NCBI RefSeq assembly: GCF_015767265.1
Contig: NZ_JADPIB010000006.1
Location: 1-64,000 of the forward strand
Direction of reading: 5' to 3'
DNA from: Aureivirga marina
GTDB taxonomy: Bacteria > Bacteroidota > Bacteroidia > Flavobacteriales > Flavobacteriaceae
Length of the DNA stretch: 64,000 nt
Below, one piece after another: positions 17,807 to 26,944 of the stretch. The notes under the pieces are model-generated. The model was not told the origin of the DNA and did not search any database. It worked only from the letters and a program-made list of their open reading frames with translations. The number at the start of each line of letters is the position of its first letter. The first letter of the stretch is position 1. The translations under genes and the position numbers were made by a program.

Positions 17807-18205
17807 TTAAGATGCAGAATTATATTTAGCTGCTGTTCCTTCAAGCATTTTTTCAAATTTCTTTTCTAAAACTTGAATTTCTTCTGATTTATCTAAAAGT
17901 GTAGAAGTATTTCCAGATTTTAATTTTGAGATTGTAGCTTTAATATCACTATGAGACATAAATCTCATATAATGAGCTGTATATTTATTGAACAAAAGAT
18001 GCATTTGTCTCTCTCCTTGTCCTAAGAAAGTTTTATGGTATTTTTGCTTTACGGACTTCCCTACTGCTTGAATTTTATTTTCGTAAGAAGCTTTGTAAAC
18101 CATTTCTACAAGCTTTCTAGTATCTTTCTCATAATCTGTTTTTTCTTGTGCATTTACACCTAAAGTGATTATAGATAATAATAATGTAAAAATAAATTTC
18201 TTCAT
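17807..18205 (-). CDS. Small exported protein of unknown function
   Basis: The 132-residue product has a clear signal peptide ending LGVNAQEK (cleavage near residue 19-20) and should be periplasmic or secreted. The mature part is alpha-helical and charged, with YTAHYMRFMSHSDIKATISKLK and a C-terminal EIQVLEKKFEKMLEG. The arrangement vaguely recalls DUF2059-type helical periplasmic proteins, but I would not assign it. Upstream is a 138-base AT-rich gap before the end of glyA, with no visible promoter. Confidence 0.7.
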   Translation of the reverse strand: MKKFIFTLLLSIITLGVNAQEKTDYEKDTRKLVEMVYKASYENKIQAVGKSVKQKYHKTFLGQGERQMHLLFNKYTAHYMRFMSHSDIKATISKLKSGNTSTLLDKSEEIQVLEKKFEKMLEGTAAKYNSAS

Positions 18206-18343
18206 AGTTTAATAGATATGATTAAAAAAATTAGACATAAAAACTGGCTTAACAAAATGTCAAACCAGATTTATTTAGATTTATAAAAAGCAATTTAAAA
18301 TTTTTGTTCTAAAAACAAATTATTTTAAACTATTTATTTTAAA

Positions 18344-19615
18344 TTATTGAAATAATGGTAAATCACTCATTAAATCGTTTACTTTATTAGAAACGTTTTC
18401 AATCACCTCTTCATTGTCCACATTAGAAAGAACTTCGTCCATTAAAGCAACAACCGTTTCCATATCTTCTTCTTTCAGACCTCTCGTTGTTACAGCTGCA
18501 ACACCAACACGAATTCCAGAAGTAATCATTGGAGACTCAGTATCAAATGGAACCATATTTTTATTTACAGTAATATCTGCATTTACTAAAGCATCTTCTG
18601 CTTGTTTCCCAGTAAGGTTTTTATTTCTTAAATCAATTAAGACCATGTGATTATCTGTTCCACCAGAAATTAATTCATAACCTCTTTTCACGAAAGCTTC
18701 TGCCATTGCAGCAGCATTTTTCTTCACTTGAACTTGATAATGTAAGAATTCATCAGTTAATGCTTCACCAAAAGCAACAGCTTTTGCAGCAATAACATGC
18801 TCTAATGGTCCACCTTGAGAACCAGGGAAAACAGCTGAATTAATTAAAGCTGACATTTTCTTTAATTTTCCGCTTTTCCATTTTAAACCAAAAGGATTTT
18901 CAAAATCTTTACCAATCATGATGATTCCTCCTCTTGGACCTCTTAATGTTTTATGTGTAGTTGTTGTTACAATATGACAATGTGGGAGTGGATCTGATAA
19001 TAATCCTTTTGCAATTAATCCTGCTGGATGTGAAATATCCGCCATCAAAATAGCACCAACAGCATCTGCAATTTCTCTGAAACGCTCAAAATTCATATCT
19101 CTAGAATAAGCAGAAGCACCAGCGATAATTAATTTTGGCTTTTCTTCTTTTGCAATTCTTTCGATTTCATCGTAGTTTAATTTTCCAGTTTCTTTATCAA
19201 CACCATAGAAAACATTTTCATATAATTTTCCTGAAAAATTTACTGGAGAACCATGTGTTAAATGTCCACCATGTGAAAGATCAAAACCTAAAATTTTATC
19301 TCCTGGATTTAAAACCGCTAAATAAACTGCTGCATTTGCTTGCGAACCAGAATGTGGTTGAACATTTACATATTCCGCTCCGAAAAGTTCTTTTGCTCTA
19401 TCAATCGCAATTTTCTCAACGATATCTACAACTTCACATCCTCCATAATATCTTTTATCAGGATAACCTTCTGCATATTTATTCGTTAAAACAGAACCCA
19501 TTGCAGCCATCACTTGATCACTTACAAAATTTTCTGAAGCAATTAATTCTAATCCTTCAATTTGTCTTTCTTTTTCGTCTTGAATTAAATCAAATATTAT
19601 TGTATCGTGTTGCAT
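18344..19615 (-). CDS. glyA: Serine hydroxymethyltransferase
   Basis: GlyA converts serine and tetrahydrofolate to glycine and 5,10-methylene-tetrahydrofolate, the main source of one-carbon units, using pyridoxal phosphate in the cytoplasm. The 423-residue protein has the N-terminal [13 protein letters not shown] and [15 protein letters not shown] blocks and the PLP-lysine segment [14 protein letters not shown]. The ATG at 19615 is preceded on the minus strand by a TATATTTG box at 19652-19659. It feeds the metF/metH pathway encoded at 33-37 kb, though it is not linked to it in an operon. Confidence 0.98.
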   Translation of the reverse strand: MQHDTIIFDLIQDEKERQIEGLELIASENFVSDQVMAAMGSVLTNKYAEGYPDKRYYGGCEVVDIVEKIAIDRAKELFGAEYVNVQPHSGSQANAAVYLAVLNPGDKILGFDLSHGGHLTHGSPVNFSGKLYENVFYGVDKETGKLNYDEIERIAKEEKPKLIIAGASAYSRDMNFERFREIADAVGAILMADISHPAGLIAKGLLSDPLPHCHIVTTTTHKTLRGPRGGIIMIGKDFENPFGLKWKSGKLKKMSALINSAVFPGSQGGPLEHVIAAKAVAFGEALTDEFLHYQVQVKKNAAAMAEAFVKRGYELISGGTDNHMVLIDLRNKNLTGKQAEDALVNADITVNKNMVPFDTESPMITSGIRVGVAAVTTRGLKEEDMETVVALMDEVLSNVDNEEVIENVSNKVNDLMSDLPLFQ

Positions 19616-19651
19616 TGTTTTTTAATTTTTAAAGGCTTTTAAAATAATCAT

Positions 19652-19659
19652 CAAATATA
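19652..19659 (-). promoter_or_regulatory. glyA: -7 box TATATTTG of glyA
   Basis: The minus strand reads TATATTTG, an exact consensus -7 box, 37 bases before the glyA ATG. Confidence 0.6.
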
Positions 19660-19765
19660 TTAAAATCTATGCAAGATACCTTGATATAAATCAGAAAAGA
19701 AATTCAAAAAAAGGGAATATTTTAAGATTTTTTCTTTATTCTATTGAGAACCAAAAATAAAGAAA

Positions 19766-20620
19766 TCAACATAAATTACGATATTCTTTTGGTGAGATTC
19801 CTACTTTATTTGTAAACATCGTAATAAAGTATTGAGGATATTCAAATCCTAAGTCTGTTGCAATTTTAGTTATAGAATTATCTGTAAATAAAAGTTTATT
19901 TTTCGCTTTTTCTACCACATATTTATGAATAAATTCCTGCGCATTTAAATCGATTTCTTTTTTCATAATTTCATTTAAGTAAGCAGAAGAGAAAGAAAGT
20001 TTTGTAGCAAAAAACTGTACATTGGGAATGTAATTAATCGTTCCCTCCTTTCCGTCATAATAATTACTCAAACTTTGTTGAAAACGAGCGATATGTTCTT
20101 TATGAAAATCAGAGCGAGTAGTAAATTGTCTTTCATAGAAAATTTCAATTTTTTTAATTAAATCTGAAAAATGCGATTTAATCAAATGTTGTTTATCTTC
20201 TTTTATTTGCTGAAAATATGTTTCTATAATTTTAAATTCATTTTCAGAAACATGAAGAGCTTCTTCTAGTTTGTAATTAAAAAAAGGAAATTGAAATAGT
20301 TCTTCCATTTGTTCTTTTTCAAAAAAGATTGCTTTACTTTTTGAAAGAATCATTTCATCAAAAAAAGTTAAGGTAAATTCTTGGTTTGGATTTAAAAAAA
20401 TCAGAGAACCAAAACGAAAATCAAAATAATTTCTTCCATATTTTTTATCTTGAAATTCATTTTTAGAAAGAATTACACCATAAATATTAGAATTGATTTG
20501 TATTTCTGGATTTTTTAGCATTTTTATATCTGAAAAATCTAAAAATTGAAACATGGAATTATTCTTCAATTTCACATCGAAAATTTTAGACAAATCAGAA
20601 ATTTTATTCAAATAAAGCAT
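19766..20620 (-). CDS. AraC-family transcriptional regulator
   Basis: The 284-residue protein ends with a two-helix-turn-helix AraC DNA-binding domain: NKLLFTDNSITKIATDLGFEYPQYFITMFTNKVGISPKEYR in outline, with the typical second-HTH FGFxxPxYFxxxFKKxxGxSPxxYR form. The N-terminal 160 residues form a cupin-like ligand-binding region rich in Phe and acidic residues, as in many flavobacterial regulators of this type. Its ligand and targets are unknown. It is transcribed away from the RsmB-like gene, across a 291-base AT-rich gap; no adjacent gene is an obvious target. Confidence 0.9.
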   Translation of the reverse strand: MLYLNKISDLSKIFDVKLKNNSMFQFLDFSDIKMLKNPEIQINSNIYGVILSKNEFQDKKYGRNYFDFRFGSLIFLNPNQEFTLTFFDEMILSKSKAIFFEKEQMEELFQFPFFNYKLEEALHVSENEFKIIETYFQQIKEDKQHLIKSHFSDLIKKIEIFYERQFTTRSDFHKEHIARFQQSLSNYYDGKEGTINYIPNVQFFATKLSFSSAYLNEIMKKEIDLNAQEFIHKYVVEKAKNKLLFTDNSITKIATDLGFEYPQYFITMFTNKVGISPKEYRNLC

Positions 20621-20885
20621 AATCCCAAAGTTTCATTTCCCAATAGTTTAAAAATAAGCAAAAGCAAGTAAATTCTGGTTATACAAGCTTTTGTTTAACA
20701 TTTTTTCTCTTGAATTCTATTTACAAACAATAGACCAAAAAGAGTATCTACAAATTATTCTGAAGAAATTCGATTTTCAAAATTTCAAAATTCATAGAAA
20801 AAATAGAAATGAAAAATAAAATCTATAAAAATATTTTTTCATAAAATTAAGTACGTTTAAAATTATATGCTTTAAATTAGTTTAC

Positions 20886-20893
20886 TAAATTTG
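20886..20893 (+). promoter_or_regulatory. -7 box TAAATTTG of the RsmB-like gene
   Basis: TAAATTTG fits the consensus and ends 18 bases before the ATG at 20912. Confidence 0.6.
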
Positions 20894-20911
20894 CGCTCTA
20901 AATAAAAAATA

Positions 20912-22117
20912 ATGAGATTACACAGAAATTTAGTTTTTACAGTTATAGATTCATTAGATCTTATTTTTAATCAAGGTTATTATGCTGATCAAGTTGTATC
21001 AAAAGCCTTGAAAAAAGATAAAAGATGGGGAGCAAGAGATAGACATTTTGTTGCAGAAACAATTTATGAGATTGTACGTTGGAAAAGACTTTACAATGAA
21101 ATTGCTGGAACTAAAAACCATTTTACTCGTGAAAATCTTTGGAAAATATTTGCAGTTTGGGCAGTTTTAAATGAAGTTCAATTACCAGATTGGAAATATT
21201 TTGAAAATACACCTGTAAGAAGAATTCGTGGAAGAAATAATGAATTTCAAAATAATAGAGCAATCCGTGAGTCTATTCCAGAATGGATGGATAAAGTTGC
21301 TGTAGAAGAATTAGGTGTAGAACGTTGGGAAAAAGAATTAAAAGCGTTAAACAAACAAGCTCCTGTTGTTCTTCGTACAAATACTTTAAAAACAAATAAA
21401 CTTTTCTTACAAAAAGATTTAGATAGTATCGATATTCAAACAAAAACATTGGACGAATATCCACAAGCGTTAGAACTTGTAGAACGTAAAAATGTTTTTA
21501 TGACAGAAATCTTTAAGAAAGGGCATTTTGAAGTACAAGATGCTTCTTCTCAATTGGTTGCTGAATATTTAGATGTAAAACCTGGAATGCGTATTGTAGA
21601 TACTTGTGCTGGAGCTGGTGGAAAAACTCTTCATTTAGCTGCATTGTCTGAAAATAAAGGACAAATTATTGCAATGGATATTTACAAACATAAATTAGCT
21701 GAACTTAAAAAACGTGCAAAAAGAAGTGGTGCTCACAATATTGAAACGCGTGTAATTGATTCTACAAAAGCTATTAAAAAACTAAAAGGAAAAGCGGATA
21801 GAGTTTTAATTGATGCACCTTGTAGTGGATTTGGAGTAATTAAAAGAAACCCAGATAGTAAGTGGAAATTAGAAGAATCTTTCTTAGATAGAATTCGCGC
21901 TACACAAGCTGAAATTTTAGATAGATATTCACAAATGGTAAAACCTGGAGGGAAAATGGTATATGCTACTTGTTCTATCCTACCTTCTGAAAATGAAAAG
22001 CAAGTGGAAAAATTCTTGGAAAACCATCCAGAATTTAAATTTGTAAAAGATAGAAAAGTATCTGCAACGGAAGGATACGACGGATTTTACATGGCATTAT
22101 TAGAGAAATCTGAATAA
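20912..22117 (+). CDS. RsmB/NOP2-family RNA cytosine-C5 methyltransferase
   Basis: This 401-residue cytoplasmic enzyme should methylate a cytosine in rRNA or tRNA with SAM. The N-terminal ~140 residues resemble the NusB-like RNA-binding part of RsmB (KDKRWGARDRHFVAETIYEIVRW). The Rossmann domain shows the SAM motif DTCAGAGGKTLHLAAL. Motif IV is DAPCSGFGVIKRNPDSKW with its cysteine, and motif VI is YATCSILPSENEKQV with the catalytic cysteine. Both cysteines needed for m5C chemistry are present. The target site (for example C967 of 16S rRNA) is inferred from the family only. A strong terminator follows. Confidence 0.92.
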   Translation: MRLHRNLVFTVIDSLDLIFNQGYYADQVVSKALKKDKRWGARDRHFVAETIYEIVRWKRLYNEIAGTKNHFTRENLWKIFAVWAVLNEVQLPDWKYFENTPVRRIRGRNNEFQNNRAIRESIPEWMDKVAVEELGVERWEKELKALNKQAPVVLRTNTLKTNKLFLQKDLDSIDIQTKTLDEYPQALELVERKNVFMTEIFKKGHFEVQDASSQLVAEYLDVKPGMRIVDTCAGAGGKTLHLAALSENKGQIIAMDIYKHKLAELKKRAKRSGAHNIETRVIDSTKAIKKLKGKADRVLIDAPCSGFGVIKRNPDSKWKLEESFLDRIRATQAEILDRYSQMVKPGGKMVYATCSILPSENEKQVEKFLENHPEFKFVKDRKVSATEGYDGFYMALLEKSE

Positions 22118-22150
22118 CCCTATTAATGTAAATATCACACAAAATATATT

Positions 22151-22189
22151 AAAAAAAAGCATAATCTTTAAGTATTATGCTTTTTTTTT
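22151..22189 (+). terminator. Rho-independent terminator
   Basis: A stem with GCATAAT and ATTATGC, extended by eight A and eight T, and the loop CTTTAAGT. It ends the methyltransferase gene. Confidence 0.9.
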
Positions 22190-22283
22190 ATGATTTACAT
22201 TTTATTTTAACAATAAATTTTTACAATAAACTCAAAAAACATTGAATTAATTTCAATATCTCTCATATTTTCATTTCTTTTTT

Positions 22284-22313
22284 TTTGATTTCCTAAATTT
22301 ACTTCTATTTTTG
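22284..22313 (+). promoter_or_regulatory. Complete flavobacterial promoter (TTTG-N18-TATTTTTG)
   Basis: TTTG at 22284-22287 and TATTTTTG at 22306-22313 are separated by 18 bases, close to the Bacteroidota -33/-7 consensus. It lies 36 bases before the chosen ATG at 22350. It also shows that the in-frame TTG at 22311 is inside the promoter and is not the start. Confidence 0.75.
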
Positions 22314-22349
22314 CTTGGAATTCAATTAACAAATACTTATTTCAAACTA

Positions 22350-24161
22350 ATGAAAAGAATTTTACTTTTATCTTTTTTAGGTATTAATTCTTTGTTTGCA
22401 CAAGCGCCAGATGGATATTATGATAGTGCAACAGGAACTGGTTATACCTTAAAAACACAATTAAAGAATATTATTACAAACGGGCATGATGATCAAGGTT
22501 ATGGTGCTTTATATTCAGCATACGAAAACGGAGATACAGATAACTATTATGAAAATGATGGAACTCTTTTAGATATGTATTCTGAAAATCCTACAGGAAA
22601 TGATCCATATAACTACAATCATGGAGTTAAGAAATGTGGAAATTATTCAGTAGAAGGAGATTGTTATAATAGAGAACATTTATTTCCACAAGGAACTTTT
22701 AATCAAGCTTCACCGATGAGAAACGATTTCCATCATGTTGTTCCTTCAGATGGAAAAGTTAATGGATTTAGAGGAAATTTACCTTTTGGTGAAGTTTCAA
22801 ATCCTAATTTAACTACACAAAATGGTTCAAAAAGAGGTCCAAATACTACAGATGGATATTCTGGAGATGTTTTCGAACCAATCGACGAATTTAAAGGTGA
22901 TATCGCAAGATGTATGCTTTATTTTGCTACAAGATATGAAGATCAAGTAGGAAACTGGAGTCATGCAATGATTAATGGAACTTCTGATCAAGTTTATTCT
23001 GATTGGTTTATCGCAGTTTTATTAGATTGGCATAATCAAGATCCTGTAAATCAAAGAGAAATTGATAGAAATAATGCTGGATATAATTTCCAAGGAAATA
23101 GAAATCCATTTATTGATCACCCAGAATATGTAAATATGATTTGGGGGAATGGATTAAACTTCCCTGCTCCTGTGAATGTTGCCATTTCAGAAATTACACA
23201 CACAACTGCAACTGTAAATTGGGAATATACAGCTACAGAAGTTACACCTGTTAGTTATGATGTTTATTTAAATGGTTCTCTTTTAGAAAACACAACAAAT
23301 ACAACAGTTTCTTTAGATAATTTGACAGAAGGAACAAACTATACTGTTTTTATTGTTGCAAAAGATGCTGATGATAATCAATCTACAGCAAGTCAAACAA
23401 AAACTTTTACAACTACTTCTGATTTTGTTTCAATTGCTTCTGAAGATTTTAGTGATTGTGATAATATCATTTTTACAGCTTATAATGAAGCAAGTGATAA
23501 AGATTGGTATTGTTACCAAAATCAATATCAAATGAATGGTTATCAAGAGGATGTTGCTAGTAAAGATTGGTTAATTACTACAAATAAAATTAATTTTAAT
23601 GATTATACAGAAGAAAAATTAGGATTCTTAGTAAAGTATAAATATGGAAATTCTCCTTTAGAATTAGTATATTCTTCTAATTATGATGGAGCAGGAAACC
23701 CAGCAGATTTTACTTGGACTTCAGTTCCTAATGTTACTTTACCAATTTTTGATAGTGGTGATGAAAAAGAAGAAATCTTTGAAAATATTGATATTAGTAC
23801 AATTTCTGGTGAAGTTTATATCGCTTTCAAATATTATTCAAATGGAACTCCAACAAGATGGTTAATTGACAACTTCTCTATCGTTGGAAAAAATGATGGT
23901 TCTTTAGATGTTGAAGATTCAATTATTACAAAAGAAATTTTTACTGTATATCCTAATCCAAGTGTATCAGGTAATTTTAATGTTTCTTTAAAAAATACTT
24001 CTAAAGCTTCAGTTCAAGTATATTCAATCCGTGGAAGTTTGATTCAAACCTTTGAAACTAAAGCTAAAGATTTCCAAATTTCGAACTTAAACAAAGGTAT
24101 TTATATTGTGAAAATCAGTACAAATACTTCTACAGAATCTAGAAAATTAATCGTGTATTAA
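22350..24161 (+). CDS. Secreted endonuclease I family nuclease with FN3 and T9SS sorting domain
   Basis: The 603-residue exported nuclease starts with a signal peptide (MKRILLLSFLGINSLFAQ). The endonuclease I (EndA/NucM) domain occupies about residues 20-270. Its His-metal block reads NREHLFPQGTF, and is followed by RNDFHHVVPSDGKVNGFRGN. Next come a fibronectin type III domain (about 275-355) and a jelly-roll choice-of-anchor-like domain (about 360-515). The last 75 residues are a type A T9SS sorting domain (VYPNPSVSGNFNV ... IYIVKI). It should be secreted across the outer membrane to degrade extracellular DNA for nutrients. The start was set by the promoter at 22284-22313. Confidence 0.93.
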   Translation: MKRILLLSFLGINSLFAQAPDGYYDSATGTGYTLKTQLKNIITNGHDDQGYGALYSAYENGDTDNYYENDGTLLDMYSENPTGNDPYNYNHGVKKCGNYSVEGDCYNREHLFPQGTFNQASPMRNDFHHVVPSDGKVNGFRGNLPFGEVSNPNLTTQNGSKRGPNTTDGYSGDVFEPIDEFKGDIARCMLYFATRYEDQVGNWSHAMINGTSDQVYSDWFIAVLLDWHNQDPVNQREIDRNNAGYNFQGNRNPFIDHPEYVNMIWGNGLNFPAPVNVAISEITHTTATVNWEYTATEVTPVSYDVYLNGSLLENTTNTTVSLDNLTEGTNYTVFIVAKDADDNQSTASQTKTFTTTSDFVSIASEDFSDCDNIIFTAYNEASDKDWYCYQNQYQMNGYQEDVASKDWLITTNKINFNDYTEEKLGFLVKYKYGNSPLELVYSSNYDGAGNPADFTWTSVPNVTLPIFDSGDEKEEIFENIDISTISGEVYIAFKYYSNGTPTRWLIDNFSIVGKNDGSLDVEDSIITKEIFTVYPNPSVSGNFNVSLKNTSKASVQVYSIRGSLIQTFETKAKDFQISNLNKGIYIVKISTNTSTESRKLIVY

Positions 24162-24191
24162 TTTCTAGATTTCACTTTCAATATATCGTTT

Positions 24192-24221
24192 AAAAGCAGC
24201 TTTTCCGAAGCTGCTTTTTTT
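24192..24221 (+). terminator. Rho-independent terminator of the nuclease gene
   Basis: AAAAGCAGCTT and AAGCTGCTTTT pair around TTCCG with a T-run. The stem is almost the same as at 8936-8964. Confidence 0.9.
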
Positions 24222-24364
24222 ATTCTTAAAATTTAGTTAAAATATTGACTATCAATTATTTGTAAGACTGTTAAAAATTAGTTATTTTACATTTATATAT
24301 CGGAATCCTCTCACGAATAATTGTAAATTTAAATCACTTTTTAAATAACTAAACCTTATTGACT

Positions 24365-24724
24365 ATGTTGAAACAAATAAATAGCTACCGCAAAGACACT
24401 CTTGTTTATGAAATTGATCACGCAATTACGAATAATGATTTGCTAAGAATTAAGAATGCAATTGTGAATAAAGAGAAAAAACACAAGCATGTGAATTTAT
24501 TCATAAAAATTAATACTTCAAATCCAATTATTAACAGATACATTCAGAAATTTAAAATTGATTTAAACGAACTGAATATATTGAATAAAGTTGTGTACTT
24601 GACGAATAAACCTCAAAGAAAAGCATCTTCTATAATTGATTCTTTTTTTACTTCTTTTTCAGAAAAACATTTTGATTTACAAGATGCAAATAATGCATGG
24701 AAATGGGTAGAAAGCGATTCATAA
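24365..24724 (+). CDS. SpoIIAA-like (STAS/SEC14-like fold) small protein
   Basis: The 119-residue cytoplasmic protein resembles SpoIIAA-like proteins (PF11964 type). Features are an early strand YEIDHAITNNDLLRIKNAI, a VNLFIKI strand, a KVVYLTN strand and the closing block EKHFDLQDANNAWKWV, which corresponds to the family's FdxxdxxxAxxWL ending. Function in this family is poorly known; lipid binding has been suggested for relatives. I chose the ATG at 24365; a TTG six bases earlier is in frame but unnecessary. Its stop overlaps an ATG (24724-24726) that begins a 17-codon frame running into the next gene. Confidence 0.7.
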   Translation: MLKQINSYRKDTLVYEIDHAITNNDLLRIKNAIVNKEKKHKHVNLFIKINTSNPIINRYIQKFKIDLNELNILNKVVYLTNKPQRKASSIIDSFFTSFSEKHFDLQDANNAWKWVESDS

Positions 24725-24748
24725 TGGAATTTTTAGCAACTTTTTCTT

Positions 24749-25696
24749 TTGAGAAAAGTCAACAAATCAAAACTTAAAACAAGATTTTTCTTGGGATATA
24801 CCTTTGGGATTGTATCAACAATTTTCTGGGCAGGAAATTTTATTGCTGCAATTGATATACATGAAAGCATTCCCCCAATTACTTTAAATTTCTTTCGCTG
24901 GGTAGTTGCAACAATTGTTTTAATACCTTTCAGCATAAAAATCATCAATAAGAAAAATTTTGTTTTACTAAAAAAACATTTCTTTTTTTTAAGCATTTTA
25001 TCAATTACTGGAGTTTCAATTCTAAATACGTTTATTTACAAAGCTAGTCAAACTACTTCTGCTATCAATTTGTCTTTGATTGAAACCTCTGCTCCTATTT
25101 TTGTTGTTTTAATTTCTATTCTTTTTTTAAAACATAAAATCATTTTTAGAGAAATTTTAGGAATTCTCATCACTTTCTTTGGTGTAATTTATTTAATCAC
25201 AAGTGGCTCTTTTGAAAAACTCTTAATGTTAGAATTTAAAAGTGGAGATTTATACATGTTAGCCGCAGCATTTTCTTTTTCTATTTATTCCATTTTTTTT
25301 AAAAGAAAACCAAAAGAACTTAGCAATCATTTTATCATTTTTTATACAATGATTCTTGGAAATATCTTCACAATCCCTTTTTTAATCTTTGAAATTCTTC
25401 ATTATAAAACAGCAATTCTTTTTGATACAAAAACTGTTTTAGCAATTCTATATGTCGGAATTTTTGCTTCTTTAGCTGGATATTATTTATGGAACAAAGC
25501 TCTTTTATATATTGGTCCAGTGAAAACTTCTATTGTTTATTATTTACTTCCTGTTTTTACAAGTATTTTAGGAACCATTTATTTGGGCGAACATTTTACA
25601 ATCACAAATTTAATCAGCATGATTATTATTATTTTTGGTGTAATTCTAGTTTCAAAACAAGAAAAGAAACCAATTATAGCTTCTGAAATTGATTAA
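24749..25696 (+). CDS. EamA/DMT-family transporter, start uncertain
   Basis: A ten-helix drug/metabolite transporter of the EamA type, about 315 residues, with two EamA halves: the first opens near STIFWAGNFIAA and the second near SGDLYMLAAAFSFSIYSIFFK, ending YLGEHFTITNLISMIIIIFG. It probably exports an amino acid or metabolite; the substrate is unknown. The frame has no ATG at its N-terminus and would have to start at TTG (24749 or a few codons later). An ATG at 24724 that overlaps the preceding stop in TAATG reads in another frame for 17 codons and then ends. This suggests a one-base indel in the T-rich stretch at 24741-24750 or a genuine TTG start. Confidence 0.85.
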   Translation: MRKVNKSKLKTRFFLGYTFGIVSTIFWAGNFIAAIDIHESIPPITLNFFRWVVATIVLIPFSIKIINKKNFVLLKKHFFFLSILSITGVSILNTFIYKASQTTSAINLSLIETSAPIFVVLISILFLKHKIIFREILGILITFFGVIYLITSGSFEKLLMLEFKSGDLYMLAAAFSFSIYSIFFKRKPKELSNHFIIFYTMILGNIFTIPFLIFEILHYKTAILFDTKTVLAILYVGIFASLAGYYLWNKALLYIGPVKTSIVYYLLPVFTSILGTIYLGEHFTITNLISMIIIIFGVILVSKQEKKPIIASEID

Positions 25697-26032
25697 TATT
25701 TTTATTTAATTTTAAAATTTAAAAGTGATTCTTTTCAGCAAACTAATTTAAATTATCTTCAATAAAATGCATTTTATTCAACTTAAATTATTGTATTTTT
25801 AATAAAAATGAGATTTTATAAATATTTCTCATTAAAATTAAATTTCTTCTTTAATAATTTTTACTTCATATTACTATTATAAGTAAAAGAAAAAATAAAC
25901 ATTAATTATAATTTCTCAAAACTTCATTCTAATCATTATCATACCGAAAAATCGTTCTTTTATTATAGAGAACAACTATTAAAACTCAGATTTTAATAGT
26001 AATTTTGCTCAAACTTATAGAGCACGAATTAC
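25697..26032. other. AT-rich intergenic DNA before ptb
   Basis: No gene, hairpin with a T-run or repeat element is evident. The only signal I see is the ptb -7 box near the right end. Confidence 0.5.
26000..26007 (+). promoter_or_regulatory. ptb: -7 box TAATTTTG of ptb-buk
   Basis: TAATTTTG fits TAnnTTTG and ends 25 bases before the ptb ATG. Confidence 0.5.
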
Positions 26033-26944
26033 ATGGAGTTAAGACATATTTCAGATTTACAAAAAATAGTAGATTTACATCCAGAAAAAAAGAAATTGGT
26101 TTTATGTGCAGCTGGTGATGAGCACGCTTTAGGTGCTGTAATCGAAGCATATGAAAAAGGTTTAATCGATCCAATTTTAGTTGGAAAAAAACAAGATGTT
26201 GAAAAAACAGCAGATGTTTTCAATTTTGATCTTTCGAATGTAACTACTTATTATGAAAGAGATATTCAAGCAATTGTAAAGAGATCTGTTAGTTTAGTAA
26301 CCACTGGAGAAGCAGATATTTTAATGAAAGGAAAACTTTCTACAAAAGAATTACTTTCAGGTGTTTTAAATAAAGATTGGGGATTAAAAACAAAACGTTT
26401 CTTATCTCACTTTGCAATTTTCGAAATTCCAGAATATCATAAATTATTAGGTGTGACAGATGTTGCATTTAATATAGTTCCAGATTTACAAGCAAAAATT
26501 GAAATCGTAAATAATGCGGTAGGTTTTGCTAGAAAATTAGGTGTTGAAAAACCAACAGTTGCTGCTTTAGCTGCTGTAGAAATGGTAAATCAAAAAATGC
26601 CTGCTACAACGGATGCTGCACTTCTTTCAATTATGCAAAGAAGAGGACAAATTAAAAACTGTATTATCGACGGACCTTTGGCTTTTGATAATGCAATTAG
26701 TTTTGAAAGTAAAGAATCAAAAGGATTAGGTGGGCCAGTTGCAGGAAATGCAGATATTTTATTAGTTCCAAATATCGAAGCTGGAAACATGCTTTACAAA
26801 TCTTTTGTATTCTTTGCAAATGCAAAACTTTGTGGAATCGTTTTAGGAGCTCCATTTCCAATTGTATTGACTTCTAGAGCAGATTCAGAGGAAACAAAAT
26901 TTAACAGTATTTTATTAGCAGCAGCTTCAACTTCAAAATTATAA
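26033..26944 (+). CDS. ptb: Phosphate butyryltransferase-like acyltransferase
   Basis: Ptb transfers phosphate onto an acyl-CoA (butyryl-, isobutyryl- or isovaleryl-CoA) to give acyl phosphate and CoA. The 303-residue protein is close to the usual Ptb length and belongs to the phosphate acetyl/butyryltransferase fold. Typical blocks are TTGEADILMKGKLSTKELL, HKLLGVTDVAFNIVPDL and the C-terminal AGNMLYKSFVFFANAKLCGIVLGAPFPIVLTSRAD. Its stop and the buk start overlap in TAATG, so the two are translationally coupled. Compared with Pta it is shorter and lacks extra N-terminal domains. Substrate range is inferred from the pairing with Buk. Confidence 0.93.
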   Translation: MELRHISDLQKIVDLHPEKKKLVLCAAGDEHALGAVIEAYEKGLIDPILVGKKQDVEKTADVFNFDLSNVTTYYERDIQAIVKRSVSLVTTGEADILMKGKLSTKELLSGVLNKDWGLKTKRFLSHFAIFEIPEYHKLLGVTDVAFNIVPDLQAKIEIVNNAVGFARKLGVEKPTVAALAAVEMVNQKMPATTDAALLSIMQRRGQIKNCIIDGPLAFDNAISFESKESKGLGGPVAGNADILLVPNIEAGNMLYKSFVFFANAKLCGIVLGAPFPIVLTSRADSEETKFNSILLAAASTSKL

